A stretch of 64,000 bases of DNA from Bin87 sp963663945 (GCA_963663945.1 OY760687.1:2046001-2110000); one strand, 5' to 3'; shown: positions 43,799 to 52,839, numbered from the stretch's first letter. The notes: generated by a model not told the origin, from the letters alone. A program made the numbers and translations.

Positions 43799-45952
43799 TT
43801 ACTTCATCAGTCCCTGGGTAACGGGGCCCTTGAAGGCGTCGTCGCCGCCGAACACGGTCCCGACTGTCCCCGAATTGAACTTGGTCAAACCAAGGTCATA
43901 CACATCCTGCGGGAACGGGATGTATCCCACCGACGCCGCCAACTCCTGGCCGCTCGGGCTCAGGTAGTACCGCACGAACTCCGCTATGTGTTCCTCCTGC
44001 GCCGCGTCCGACCGCACGTAGATGAACAACGGCCGGCTCAACGGCGCGTACGACCCGTTGTTGATCGCCTCATCCGTCGGCGCAACGCACCCGTTGCCCC
44101 CGTCAATCGGCACCACCTTCACCTTGTCCTGGTTCTCCACGTAGTACGCGTAACCAAAGTACCCGATGCTGTACTTGTCGCCCGACACTCCCTGCACCAG
44201 CACGTTGTCGTCCTCCGACGCCGTAAAGTCGCCGCGCGAAACTCCGCCGTCGCCGTTGATCGCCTCGGTGAAGTAGTCGAAGGTTCCGGAGTCAACGCCC
44301 GGCGCGTACATCTTGATCTCCTCCGCCGGCCAGTCCGGGTTCACCTGGTTCCAGTGCGTCACCACGCCCTCAGACTCCGGACTCCAGATCTGGTTCAACT
44401 GCTCGACCGACATGCAGTCCACGAAGTCGTTCTCCGGGTTCACCACCACGGACAGGCCGTCGATGGCCACCGGCAGTTCGATGTATTCCACGCCAGCGGC
44501 GGAACACAGGTCAACTTCCTTCTGCTTGATGGGGCGCGACGCGTCGGAGATCACCGTCTCGTTGTCGCAGAACTTCTTGAAACCGCCGCCGGTGCCGGAG
44601 ATGCCCACGACCACGCGAACGTTGTCGTCGGTCAGGCCGCCGAACTCTTCGGCAACCGCCTCCGTGATCGGGAACACCGTGGACGAACCGTCAATCGGTA
44701 TGTCGCCGGACAGAGAGGCGTAATCGACCATGTGGGTCATCTTGTCTTCCGCCATCGCGCCACCGGACAAGCCCTGGGCAACGGGGCCCTTGAAGGCGTC
44801 GTCCCCGCCGAACACGGTTCCGACTGTCCCCGAATTGAACTTGGTCAAACCAAGATCGTACACATCCTGCGGGAACGGGATGTATCCCACCGACGCCGCC
44901 AACTCCTGGCCGCTCGGGCTCAGGTAGTACCGCACGAACTCCGCTATGTGTTCCTCCTGCGCCGCGTCCGACCGCACGTAGATGAACAACGGCCGGCTCA
45001 ACGGCGCGTACGACCCGTTGTTGATCGCCTCATCCGTCGGCGCAACGCACCCGTTGCCACCGTCGATCGGCACCACCTTTACCTTGTCCTTGTTCTCCAC
45101 GTAGTAGGCGTACCCGAAGTAACCGATGCTGTACTTGTCGCCTGACACTCCCTGCACCAGCACGTTGTCGTCCTCCGACGCCGTAAAGTCGCCGCGCGAG
45201 ACGCCGCCATCGCCGTTGATCGCCTCGGTGAAGTAGTCAAACGTGCCCGAGTCAACGCCCGGCGCGTACATCTTGATTTCCTCCGCCGGCCAGTCCGGGT
45301 TCACCTGGTTCCAGTGGGTCACCACGCCCTCGGACTCCGGGCTCCAGATCTGGTTCAACTGCTCGACCGACATGCAGTCCACGAAATCGTTCGCCGGGTT
45401 CACCACCACGGACAGACCATCGATCGCCACCGGCAGTTCGATGTATTCGATGCCAGCAGCGGCACAAAGGTCAACTTCCTTCTGCTTGATGGGGCGCGAC
45501 GCGTCGGAGATCACCGTCTCGTTGTCACAGAACTTCTTGAAACCGCCGCCCGTGCCGGAGATGCCCACGACCACGCGAACGTTGTCGTCGGTCAGGCCGC
45601 CGAACTCTTCGGCAACCGCTTCCGTGATGGGGAACACCGTGGACGACCCGTCAATCGGTATGTCGCCGGACAAACTGGCGTACATGCTGGGGTCAACTGC
45701 CTTTTCCGTCTGACCAGCGCTTGAACCGGTAGATCCGGTGGTGGCGGAACCGCTCGCAGTCGCACTCCCTGAGGTTGTGCTGCCGGACGCGGAAGAACCC
45801 GCAGCGGCGCCGGAGCCGGCCTGAGTGGCGGGCGCTTGGTCCGCGGCGCTACAGGCGGCGCCCATTAGAACGGCGGCGCAGCCCATCGCGGCAACGGCCA
45901 ACAGCAACCGAAATGGAATTTGCTTTAGAGTAGCCATAGTGGCGGAACTCAT
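43799..45952 (-). CDS. PstS-family phosphate-binding lipoprotein with two near-identical tandem binding domains
   Basis: A 717-aa lipoprotein: lipobox MGAAC (Cys34), a Gly/Ser/Thr linker to residue ~90, then two PstS-type periplasmic-binding domains, residues ~91-397 and ~411-717. They are offset by exactly 320 codons (960 bp) and joined by a 14-residue linker. Each has IDGSSTVFPITEAVAEEF, GISGTGGGFKKFC, SDASRPIKQKEVDLC and APGVDSGTFDYFTEAI, the phosphate-contacting loops of the PstS/SphX type. Normal PstS has one domain. No pstCAB lies in the window. GGAGGAG is 5-7 bases before ATG 45952. A second start at 46054 with AGGAGG upstream would add a hydrophilic leader before the signal peptide and is less likely. 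Confidence 0.92.
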   Translation of the reverse strand: MSSATMATLKQIPFRLLLAVAAMGCAAVLMGAACSAADQAPATQAGSGAAAGSSASGSTTSGSATASGSATTGSTGSSAGQTEKAVDPSMYASLSGDIPIDGSSTVFPITEAVAEEFGGLTDDNVRVVVGISGTGGGFKKFCDNETVISDASRPIKQKEVDLCAAAGIEYIELPVAIDGLSVVVNPANDFVDCMSVEQLNQIWSPESEGVVTHWNQVNPDWPAEEIKMYAPGVDSGTFDYFTEAINGDGGVSRGDFTASEDDNVLVQGVSGDKYSIGYFGYAYYVENKDKVKVVPIDGGNGCVAPTDEAINNGSYAPLSRPLFIYVRSDAAQEEHIAEFVRYYLSPSGQELAASVGYIPFPQDVYDLGLTKFNSGTVGTVFGGDDAFKGPVAQGLSGGAMAEDKMTHMVDYASLSGDIPIDGSSTVFPITEAVAEEFGGLTDDNVRVVVGISGTGGGFKKFCDNETVISDASRPIKQKEVDLCSAAGVEYIELPVAIDGLSVVVNPENDFVDCMSVEQLNQIWSPESEGVVTHWNQVNPDWPAEEIKMYAPGVDSGTFDYFTEAINGDGGVSRGDFTASEDDNVLVQGVSGDKYSIGYFGYAYYVENQDKVKVVPIDGGNGCVAPTDEAINNGSYAPLSRPLFIYVRSDAAQEEHIAEFVRYYLSPSGQELAASVGYIPFPQDVYDLGLTKFNSGTVGTVFGGDDAFKGPVTQGLMK
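43812..45690. repeat. Tandem intragenic duplication, 960-bp period
   Basis: About 920 bp at 43812-44730 recurs at 44772-45690. By eye most positions are identical, with scattered and mostly silent differences, so the copies are recent or kept alike by gene conversion. Only the ~40-bp junction coding for the linker is unique. Confidence 0.93.
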
Positions 45953-46463
45953 TAATTCTCCTCCAAGTGGAAGGTGGGTCGGTTTTCCTGTGGATTGAGA
46001 AAATTGGCGCTTGCCAATCGCGGCCACAACTGGCCGAACATCGCCGTGTTCCATAGGCATACCTCCTCATGTTCTCCCCGAGATTCCAAAGAGCTGACGG
46101 AACCAACTTCACGGTTGGAACGGCAAAAAAAGAGCGAAATCTTTCGATTTCGCTGGAAATTAGTGAGAGCGAATGCCGCCGCTCCCATGAGCGCGGCGGG
46201 TGCAATTGGTAGCTTGCCCCTTTCTACTGAGCGTGGCGGCTCAGCAGCCCGGACAGTGGCGGGCAAAAAAATAACGAGGGACGAATCCCCCGTAGTTTGG
46301 AAAAGCGAGCCTTCGCTCGGATCAATCGCGGCAGGTGGGTTGAACACCGGCGCCGCGCCCACCGCAAGAGGTGCGGCGGCCAACCGTCCTTCTTTTGGCA
46401 ATTTCATCACGATAGGATCCACAATTACCGGCGTGTCAGACATGCTATCGAAAGGCAACGATC
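45953..46463. other. Long leader / intergenic region upstream of the double phosphate-binding gene
   Basis: 511 bp between pepP and the binding-protein gene. Frames across it lack family motifs. It contains the minus-strand terminator at 46125-46154 and two ribosome-site-like AGGAGG words near 46060 and 45960. A Pho box was looked for and not recognised. Confidence 0.45.
46125..46154 (-). terminator. Intrinsic terminator-like hairpin in the leader of the phosphate-binding gene
   Basis: On the minus strand AGCGAAATC (46154-46146), loop GAAA, GATTTCGCT (46141-46133), then C and seven T (46131-46125). It lies 310 bp beyond pepP and 170 bp before the next start, so it either ends the pepP transcript or attenuates the binding-protein gene. 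Confidence 0.82.
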
Positions 46464-47792
46464 TCAGCGGGAGTCCGCCACGATGGCTTCGAGCTCATCC
46501 GGGTCTTTCGGTATGGCGTCCGACAGGACGCGGCACCCGTCGTCCGTGACCAGCACATCGTCCTCGATGCGAATGCCAATGCCACGATAGATGTCAGGTG
46601 TCTGCTTGGCCTGAGGGCCGAAGTAGAGGCCGGGCTCGACGGTCAACACCATTCCCGGGCGCAGGCGCACCTGGCCCCGGTCATCCCGGTAAGGACCGCA
46701 GTCGTGAACGTCCAGGCCCAGCCAGTGCGAGGTGGCGTGCATGTAGTAATCACGGTAGGACTGCTGCTCCATGATGCCGTCAACGCTGCCGGACATGATA
46801 CCCAGATCAACCAGTCCCTGGATCAGCGTTCGGGTGGCAGTCCGATGCACGTCGTCGAAACCGGCGCCGGGCTTCACATCCGCAATAGCCTTGCGTTGCG
46901 ACTCCAGGGTCAGCTCATAGATCGCCCGCTGCGGAGCCGTGAACTTGCCGGACACCGGCCACGTCCGCGTGACATCGGCGGTGTAAAAGCCATACTCGGC
47001 GCCAGCGTCGATCAGCAACAGATCTTCAGGGCCCAGGGCATCCCGGTTCCGGACGTAATGGAGTACGCAAGCGTTGGCTCCGCCGGCCACGATTGAAGGA
47101 TAGCCGTTGCGCGGCGAACCGTGCTGTCGGAACGGGCGCTCAAGGGCGGCCTGCACCTCGTATTCGTGCACGCCCGGCGCCGCAGTCCGCATGGCCGCGT
47201 CGAACCCGTGAGCGGTGATGTCGATCGCCCGCTGCAGCAGCGCGATCTCATCGTCGGTTTTGATCTGGCGCATCAGATCGATGGTCGTGGTCGGGTCCTC
47301 GATGCGTCGAATAGGCTTCGCGCCTCTTTGGGCCATGCCCCGGCGGCGCTTGACCAGGCCCGAAATGATCTCGTCCACCCGATCGTCGCTGCCCAGCGCA
47401 TAGTGGACCGTATCGCAATCAGCGAGTAACTTGGGAAGTTGGCTGTCCAACTGGTCAACCGAGTACGCGGCGTTAGCTCCCAGCGGGCCGACGGCGCCTC
47501 GGACGCCCGCGCGATAACCCACCCAGATCTCGAAAGTGGGATCGTAAGGCCGTACGAAAAGCGTGTAGGGGGTGTCGGAACCGGGGCGCAGCACCGCCAC
47601 GGCATCGGGCTCGTCGAACCCGGTCAGATACCAGAAGGTGGAAGGCTGCCGGAATTCGTGGTCAACATCGTTGTTGCGGGATGCGTCGTGCCCCGCGGCC
47701 ACGACGATCGCGCCATTTGAGAGGGATTCCATCAGCCGTCTGCGGCGGCTGCTGAACTCACTGGGTTGAGTTACGAGGGCGTCGGCGCTCAT
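46464..47792 (-). CDS. pepP: Xaa-Pro aminopeptidase (aminopeptidase P)
   Basis: Removes N-terminal residues ahead of proline in the cytoplasm. The 442-aa protein has the creatinase-like N-domain (FWYLTGFDEPDAVAVL) and the pita-bread domain. Metal ligands are in LLIDAGAEYGFYTADVTRTW (two Asp), THWLGLDVHD-like TSHWLGLDVHDCG (His), MVLTVEPGLYF (Glu) and IGIRIEDDVLVT (Glu). The set is complete. The upstream region holds a palindrome overlapping a -10 sequence. Confidence 0.94.
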   Translation of the reverse strand: MSADALVTQPSEFSSRRRRLMESLSNGAIVVAAGHDASRNNDVDHEFRQPSTFWYLTGFDEPDAVAVLRPGSDTPYTLFVRPYDPTFEIWVGYRAGVRGAVGPLGANAAYSVDQLDSQLPKLLADCDTVHYALGSDDRVDEIISGLVKRRRGMAQRGAKPIRRIEDPTTTIDLMRQIKTDDEIALLQRAIDITAHGFDAAMRTAAPGVHEYEVQAALERPFRQHGSPRNGYPSIVAGGANACVLHYVRNRDALGPEDLLLIDAGAEYGFYTADVTRTWPVSGKFTAPQRAIYELTLESQRKAIADVKPGAGFDDVHRTATRTLIQGLVDLGIMSGSVDGIMEQQSYRDYYMHATSHWLGLDVHDCGPYRDDRGQVRLRPGMVLTVEPGLYFGPQAKQTPDIYRGIGIRIEDDVLVTDDGCRVLSDAIPKDPDELEAIVADSR

Positions 47793-47829
47793 TGGTAAAG
47801 ACGCTCACTACCTTGGGTTTCAGCCAGTC

Positions 47830-47860
47830 TATAATCCCGTTTTGACCAAACGGGATTATA
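47830..47860. promoter_or_regulatory. 13-bp perfect inverted repeat overlapping the pepP promoter
   Basis: TATAATCCCGTTT (47830-47842), spacer TGACC, AAACGGGATTATA (47848-47860). Each arm begins with a consensus TATAAT on its own strand. On the minus strand, TTGCAG, a 17-bp spacer and TATAAT make a plausible pepP promoter whose start site would fall inside the repeat. There is no T-tract, so operator is more likely than terminator. Confidence 0.55.
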
Positions 47861-48057
47861 GCAGCGGCCAACTTGCGCTGCAATGTCAAGAACGCGGAGC
47901 CAGCTTCCTTCGGCGTTGGACGGAATGAATTGCTGATGCGACGTCGTTACTGCGGAACCTGCAATCCGTCTATGGACCCGGTGGAAACGGCGCGAACTTC
48001 CGCACGGCCGGGAGTATCCGCGCCAGCCGCTGAGGTTCCCGTGCAATCGTCGCCGGA

Positions 48058-48927
48058 TCAAGCTTCTGATGCGGCAGTCGTGGATGGACTGGGACGCAAC
48101 CACGAAGCAAGGAACCCCCTGCGAGGAGAAAGCAGTGCCACCAGCAACAGCAAGCCAACCGATACGACCACAATGGTGGGACCCGTGGGGAGGGCGAAAT
48201 AGTAGGAACAATACAGGCCAACTACCACGGCCAACAGGGCGCACGCCACACTGGCGGCCATGATGGACGACAGGCGTTGCGCCAGCAGGGTGCCGGTGAC
48301 CGATGGCACAACGAGCAGGGACATGACCATGACGTTGCCTACCGTTTTAATGGCGGCAACCGTGGTCAGCGCCACCAGCAGAGGCAGCATGTACTCGAGG
48401 AACCTCACCGGTACGCCGGCGGCCTCTGCCACGGTGGAATCATAGGTGGTGAACACCAATTCCTTGTAAAAGGCCCACACGACCACCATCACTCCAACCG
48501 CCAGGACCCCAACGCTCAGCACGTCGAACCACGAAGCGCCCAGGACGTTGCCGAAGAGGATACCCAGCAGATCACCGGCGTAGTTGGCCAGAGAGTTGAT
48601 GATGATGACCCCGACGGCGAACCCGCCGGCAAACATCACGCCAATGATCGCATCTATCCGGATGCCAGTACGTCGCGACAGGACTGATATCACCAGCGAC
48701 GCGGGCACCGCCCAGCAGAGGGCGCCGAGAAACACGTTCGCGCCGAAGAGGAATGCCGCCGCCATCCCCGTGAGCGCCGAATGGGCGATCGCGTCGCCCA
48801 GAAAAGCCATCCCGCGCAGGACGACGAACGTACCAACGATACCGCAGGCGGTGGCAGCCAGGGCCGACACCAACAGGGCGCGCTGCATGAATCCATACTG
48901 CATTGGCTCGATGATCACGTCGAGCAC
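48058..48927 (-). CDS. Zinc/manganese-type ABC transporter permease
   Basis: A 289-aa membrane protein of the ABC-3 family (ZnuB/MntB-like), about eight helices. FMQRALLVSALAATACGIVG, RGMAFLGDAIAHSALTGMA (the family's helix with His/Ser) and GILFGNVLGASWFDV are diagnostic, as is LLVALTTVAAIKTVGNVMV. The start is GTG 48927 with GGAGGT before it; longer readings are low-complexity. The expected ATPase and solute-binding genes are not adjacent: upstream is a glycosyltransferase, downstream pepP. Confidence 0.9.
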   Translation of the reverse strand: MLDVIIEPMQYGFMQRALLVSALAATACGIVGTFVVLRGMAFLGDAIAHSALTGMAAAFLFGANVFLGALCWAVPASLVISVLSRRTGIRIDAIIGVMFAGGFAVGVIIINSLANYAGDLLGILFGNVLGASWFDVLSVGVLAVGVMVVVWAFYKELVFTTYDSTVAEAAGVPVRFLEYMLPLLVALTTVAAIKTVGNVMVMSLLVVPSVTGTLLAQRLSSIMAASVACALLAVVVGLYCSYYFALPTGPTIVVVSVGLLLLVALLSPRRGFLASWLRPSPSTTAASEA

Positions 48928-49010
48928 GGAGACCTCCGGACAGCCGGCTTCTCCGGCCGCTTCTGGTGACCCGCGGCACGCCGGTCCCAGGTCAATTTCA
49001 GAATGTTTTG

Positions 49011-49763
49011 TTACAGTTTGCCGGCGGCGCGCAGCTGATGGCGCACCCGGGCGGCGCCACCGAACTTGAGCCGAAGGAGGCCTTTGACGTCCTCCCAGGC
49101 GGTACGGATGATGCGGACGCGGGTATCCGGATCGTCGGTCCAGTGCACCGGTATTTCGCGGATGGGAAAGCCGCATTTCTGCGCGAGAATGAGCAGCTCC
49201 GAGTCGAAAAACCAACCGTTATCCAGCACCAGTGGGCTGAGGTCGTGGGCGACTCTTTTGCTGACCGCTTTGAACCCGCACTGCGCATCGCGGAAAGGCG
49301 TGAAAAACATCGACCGGAACAGCAGGCTGTACCCGCGCGAAGTTATCTCGCGCTTCAGGGTTCGTCCAACCACGCGGGATTCCGGCAACAGGCGAGAGCC
49401 GATGGCGACTTGGTATCCCTCGTCGACTATCGCGGACGCCAGTGCGGGCAGGTGCGCCAGGTCGGTGGAGAGGTCAACATCCATGTAGGCCATGACATCC
49501 GCGGCGCTCTCGGTCCAGGCCCGGCGCAGCGCCCGGCCGCGACCACGCTCGGTTAGGCTGATGTACCGCACTTCGGCGAAACGTTCCGCGAGAACAGCCG
49601 CGGCCTCGAGGGTGCCGTCCGTCGAGCCATTGTCGGCGACCACGATGCTCCACGAGTATTGCGTCATGTTGGATGACATGAACTCATGGAGCCGACAAAC
49701 GCTGGCTGGGAGCGCTCGTTCTTCGTTGAGGCAGGGTATGATCACGTCGAGACTGGCGCGCAT
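49011..49763 (-). CDS. Family 2 glycosyltransferase, dolichyl-phosphate glucosyltransferase-like
   Basis: A 250-aa GT-A enzyme. LDVIIPCLNEERALPASVCR and IVVADNGSTDGTLEAA are the nucleotide-sugar segments, and YMDVDLSTDLAHLP contains the metal-binding DxD. RDAQCGFKAVSKRVAHDL and the later WFFDSELLILAQKCGF match the ALG5-like/polyprenyl-phosphate group. There are no membrane helices, so it is peripheral. It probably loads a sugar onto a lipid carrier for glycan synthesis. Start ATG 49763; the longer frame to 49928 is not conserved in style. Confidence 0.86.
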   Translation of the reverse strand: MRASLDVIIPCLNEERALPASVCRLHEFMSSNMTQYSWSIVVADNGSTDGTLEAAAVLAERFAEVRYISLTERGRGRALRRAWTESAADVMAYMDVDLSTDLAHLPALASAIVDEGYQVAIGSRLLPESRVVGRTLKREITSRGYSLLFRSMFFTPFRDAQCGFKAVSKRVAHDLSPLVLDNGWFFDSELLILAQKCGFPIREIPVHWTDDPDTRVRIIRTAWEDVKGLLRLKFGGAARVRHQLRAAGKL

Positions 49764-49965
49764 AATTGAGACATTATAGCAACAAGGGCGCGGGCTAACC
49801 TCCTGGAACCGCCAGGGATCGGGCGTTGGGCTTGCGCGTTTCTGCTGCCCGGCTTGCGGCGAACCCGCACCCATGATGGCGATCGGTCCCGTGATGGGGT
49901 GGCGCCGCCGATCGCCGGCATGCGCCAATTTCGGGAAATGCGAGCGTGCTTTGGATCAACCTAAA

Positions 49966-49995
49966 TTGACAAATATCGCCGCCCGATGCTATATT
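49966..49995 (+). promoter_or_regulatory. Promoter of korAB
   Basis: TTGACA (49966-49971), 18-bp spacer, TATATT (49990-49995). The leader to the ATG is ~210 nt. The korA ribosome site GGAGG at about 50197 is followed by CCTCC (GGAGGAACCTCC), so it could be masked in a small hairpin. The rest of the 447-bp gap shows no gene. Confidence 0.68.
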
Positions 49996-50210
49996 CCCTG
50001 CGATAAACAGACGGCGTTATCGTGTTTGCGATTAACGATGTCGAATGCGGCACGACGAGTTTGTGGCCCAAATTTCGGTGACAACGAATAGCGCCTCCCG
50101 CTGGTAAGTGGGTAGGTGTTTTTTTGACTATACACCGAAATGTCCATGTCCCGTAGGGATTTTGCCGGCCGTCTGCTCACTGATTACAGCCGCTTCGGAG
50201 GAACCTCCTA

Positions 50211-51920
50211 ATGTTGATGAACGACTTCGTCGTCAGGTTCGCCGGTGAAGGTGGACAGGGCGTCGTTACTTCGGCCGAAGGACTGGCCCAGGCGTCTACG
50301 CAGGTCGGGTATCACGCCATGACCTACGCGACGTTCCCGTCCCAAATCCTGGGTGGCCCCACCTGGACCCAGGCCAGGATATCCACTGAACAAACCCTCA
50401 GTTCCGGAGACCAGGTGGATGTTCTGGTCGCGTTTAATGAGGAAGCCTACGAGACCCACGCTGAGGAAGTGCGTGAAGGCGGCGTCATCATTTACAACGC
50501 CGACGACTTCACCATGACCGACCCACGGTCCTTCGGCCTGGCCGTTGACACACTGGCGCGCTCGACTGGCAACAACCGCGCGGCGAACATGGTGGTCATT
50601 GGCGCGCTGGCCCAACTGGTGCACATGCCTCAGGAGTACCTCGAGGACTTCGTCGAGGCGCGGTTCCGCCGCGGCCGCGATAATGACGATGAGATCATCT
50701 CCTCAAACATCGAGGCGATGAAGCTGGGTCGCCAGAATGCGGCGGAGAGCGGCTTCGTGCTGGGTGACCTGGCTCCGCCTCATCCGCCGGACTACCAGCA
50801 ACTGATGCTCAAGGGCAACGAGGCGATTGCACTGGGCGCGACGCACGCGGGCGTCCAGTTCTACGCCGGATACCCGATATCGCCGGCCACGACGATCCTG
50901 CTCTGGATGGAGCGCAACCTGGTTGGCGAGGACAAGTTCGCGTACCAGGTCTCCTCGGAGATCGAAGCCATCACGGCAATCCTGGGAGCGGGCTACGCGG
51001 GCAAGAAGTCCATGACGGCCACGGCAGGACCGGGGATTTCGCTAATGAGCGAGGGACTGGGACTGGCGTGGATGGCCGAGATACCGTTGGTGGTTGTGGA
51101 CGTGCAGCGCGGCGGACCGGCGACGGGCCTGCCCACCAAGACCGAGCAGTCCGACCTGATGGGTTGCCTGTTCCCGGCCCACGGCGACGTCCGCATGCCG
51201 ATCATCGCGCCCGGCTCGGTGGAAGAGTGTTTCTATGGAGCCGTGCAGGCCGTCAACTGGGCCGAGCGCTACCAGGGCCCAGTAATCCTCATGAGCGAAA
51301 TGTCCATGGCCGAGCGGGTGCAGAACATCCCGCGCCCCGACCTGAGCAAGGTGCCGGTGGAAGAACGGCTGACTTATGAGGGTGGGAATGGCTATCATCG
51401 CTATTCCGGAAACGAGCTGTCGCCGATGCCTTTGCCGGGTGCCCCTGGCGCCTACGTTGCCAACGGCAGCGAGCACGATGAGATGGGCGACACCACGCAC
51501 CTGCCGAGTCGGCACATCCAGATGACCGAGCGGCGCTTCAGCAAGCTGAAGCTCCTCGAGGACGACAACTACGAGAGCGACAACCCCCAGGCCAAGATAG
51601 CGTTGATGCCGTGGGGCGGTTCCAAAGGACCGGTGCGAGAGGCCTACGACGCGCTGCGGGAGGAGGGAATAGACATCGGGTGGTATTACACGATGAACCT
51701 GCACCCGATCCCACCCAAACTGCGCGATGAACTGCGAGCCAAGGAATTGGTGATAGTCCCCGAGCTGAACTATCAGGGGCAATGGGCGAATATTTTGCGG
51801 TTCCACCGCGTCAACTCCACGCCCATCACGCAATACACCGGACTGCCCTTCAAGGTTAGCGACCTGGTAACCAGGGTCAAAGAGATCATGGCGGAACACA
51901 TGGAGGAAGCACGGGCATGA
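50211..51920 (+). CDS. korA: 2-Oxoacid:ferredoxin oxidoreductase, fused gamma-alpha subunit
   Basis: Oxidatively decarboxylates a 2-oxoacid (probably 2-oxoglutarate) to acyl-CoA, reducing ferredoxin. The 569-aa chain fuses the gamma domain (FVVRFAGEGGQGVVTSAEGL, residues ~5-190) to the alpha domain (NEAIALGATHAGVQFYAGYP, then PISPATTILLWMER and SEIEAITAILGAGYAGKKSM). GPVILMSEMSMAERV and a C-terminal transketolase-like domain follow. The 2-oxoglutarate preference is inferred from similarity in layout to KorAB and is not proven. ATG 50211; ATG 50217 is also possible. Its stop overlaps korB. Confidence 0.91.
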   Translation: MLMNDFVVRFAGEGGQGVVTSAEGLAQASTQVGYHAMTYATFPSQILGGPTWTQARISTEQTLSSGDQVDVLVAFNEEAYETHAEEVREGGVIIYNADDFTMTDPRSFGLAVDTLARSTGNNRAANMVVIGALAQLVHMPQEYLEDFVEARFRRGRDNDDEIISSNIEAMKLGRQNAAESGFVLGDLAPPHPPDYQQLMLKGNEAIALGATHAGVQFYAGYPISPATTILLWMERNLVGEDKFAYQVSSEIEAITAILGAGYAGKKSMTATAGPGISLMSEGLGLAWMAEIPLVVVDVQRGGPATGLPTKTEQSDLMGCLFPAHGDVRMPIIAPGSVEECFYGAVQAVNWAERYQGPVILMSEMSMAERVQNIPRPDLSKVPVEERLTYEGGNGYHRYSGNELSPMPLPGAPGAYVANGSEHDEMGDTTHLPSRHIQMTERRFSKLKLLEDDNYESDNPQAKIALMPWGGSKGPVREAYDALREEGIDIGWYYTMNLHPIPPKLRDELRAKELVIVPELNYQGQWANILRFHRVNSTPITQYTGLPFKVSDLVTRVKEIMAEHMEEARA

Positions 51921-52783
51921 GCAAGAAGAACCCGGAATACGACTTCAAATGGTGCCCCGGTTGCGGGGACTTCGGCGTGCGCCGCGCGCTGGAACTTTCC
52001 ATGATCAATCGGCTGGAGGAAACCGGCCTGCCCATCGAAAACAACGTGGTTGTGGCCGGCATCGGATGCAGCGGTAACCTCGTTCACCTGCTGGAAGGCC
52101 AGCAGCCCTATGGCATCCACGGCATCCACGGTCGGACACTGCCCGTAGCGATGGGCGTTAAGATGGCCCGGCCCGAGTTGAACGTCGTCGTTGTAGCCGG
52201 AGATGGCGACTTCCTGAGCATCGGCGGCGAGCACATCGCCCCGCAGGCGGCGCGCAACGTGAACGTGACGGCCGTGATCATGGATAACGGTGTTTATGGC
52301 CTCACCAAGGGCCAAAGCTCGCCCACCACCGAGATGGGCACCATTACGAGCAGCACACCGTTCGGCAAGATAGAAGAAGATCTTGATCCGCTGGAGTTGT
52401 ACCTGACTCTGGGCGTTTCGTTCATTGCCTCCGGTTTCTCAGGACAGCCTCGCGTGCTGGCGCGTTTGATCAACGAAGGCATGAACCACGACGGGATGTC
52501 GATGATCCATGTGCAATCGCCGTGCGTCACCTATAACGATACGTTCCAGCTGATCAAGGGCAATGCGAAAGAAGGCATCGCCCCCGCGCTTTGGGACATA
52601 CCTGAGGACCACGATCCGTCCAGCAAGCAGGCGGCTTACGACCTGGTGCAGCAGGGTGGCCTGCCAGTAGGCGTGATCTACAAGGACGAGGCTAGAGCTT
52701 CCCTGGAAGGCAACATGGGGTCCATTCGGGCCAAGGCTCGGGAGCGCTCCGCGGAGCAATTGATGGACGCATATTCGTTCTAG
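51917..52783 (+). CDS. korB: 2-Oxoacid:ferredoxin oxidoreductase, beta subunit
   Basis: The thiamine-diphosphate-binding partner of KorA, 288 aa. KWCPGCGDFGVRRALELS and GIGCSGNLVHLL hold the cysteines that ligate a 4Fe-4S cluster together with HGIHGRTLPVA. VVVVAGDGDFLSIGGEHIAP and MDNGVYGLTKGQSSPT make the GDG...N ThDP motif. The ATGA overlap with korA means fixed stoichiometry. A strong terminator ends the operon. Without a separate delta ferredoxin subunit it is the two-subunit, often more oxygen-tolerant, form. Confidence 0.94.
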   Translation: MSKKNPEYDFKWCPGCGDFGVRRALELSMINRLEETGLPIENNVVVAGIGCSGNLVHLLEGQQPYGIHGIHGRTLPVAMGVKMARPELNVVVVAGDGDFLSIGGEHIAPQAARNVNVTAVIMDNGVYGLTKGQSSPTTEMGTITSSTPFGKIEEDLDPLELYLTLGVSFIASGFSGQPRVLARLINEGMNHDGMSMIHVQSPCVTYNDTFQLIKGNAKEGIAPALWDIPEDHDPSSKQAAYDLVQQGGLPVGVIYKDEARASLEGNMGSIRAKARERSAEQLMDAYSF

Positions 52784-52805
52784 GCTCACCTGGCAACGGA
52801 AACAA

Positions 52806-52839
52806 AAAGAAGCCGGCGTCATGCGACGCCGGCTTCTTT
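52806..52839 (+). terminator. Intrinsic terminator of korAB, bidirectional
   Basis: AAAGAAGCCGGCGTC (52806-52820), loop ATGC, GACGCCGGCTTCTTT (52825-52839): 15-bp arms. A-rich sequence on the left makes it usable for the convergent ccm operon too. Confidence 0.9.

Noticed and set aside
43988..45145. Plus-strand frame opposite the double phosphate-binding gene
   Set aside because: It mirrors the duplicated minus-strand gene and has an Arg/His/Val-rich composition typical of shadow frames.
43799..45952. Two separate phosphate-binding genes split by a missed stop
   Set aside because: The reading frame is continuous through the linker, and only the first domain has a signal peptide.
45952..46458. 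A 168-aa protein upstream of the phosphate-binding gene
   Set aside because: It spans a strong terminator hairpin and has no recognisable motif or good start.
47820..47865. The 13-bp inverted repeat as a pepP-side terminator
   Set aside because: Neither strand has a T-run after the stem and it lies upstream of pepP.
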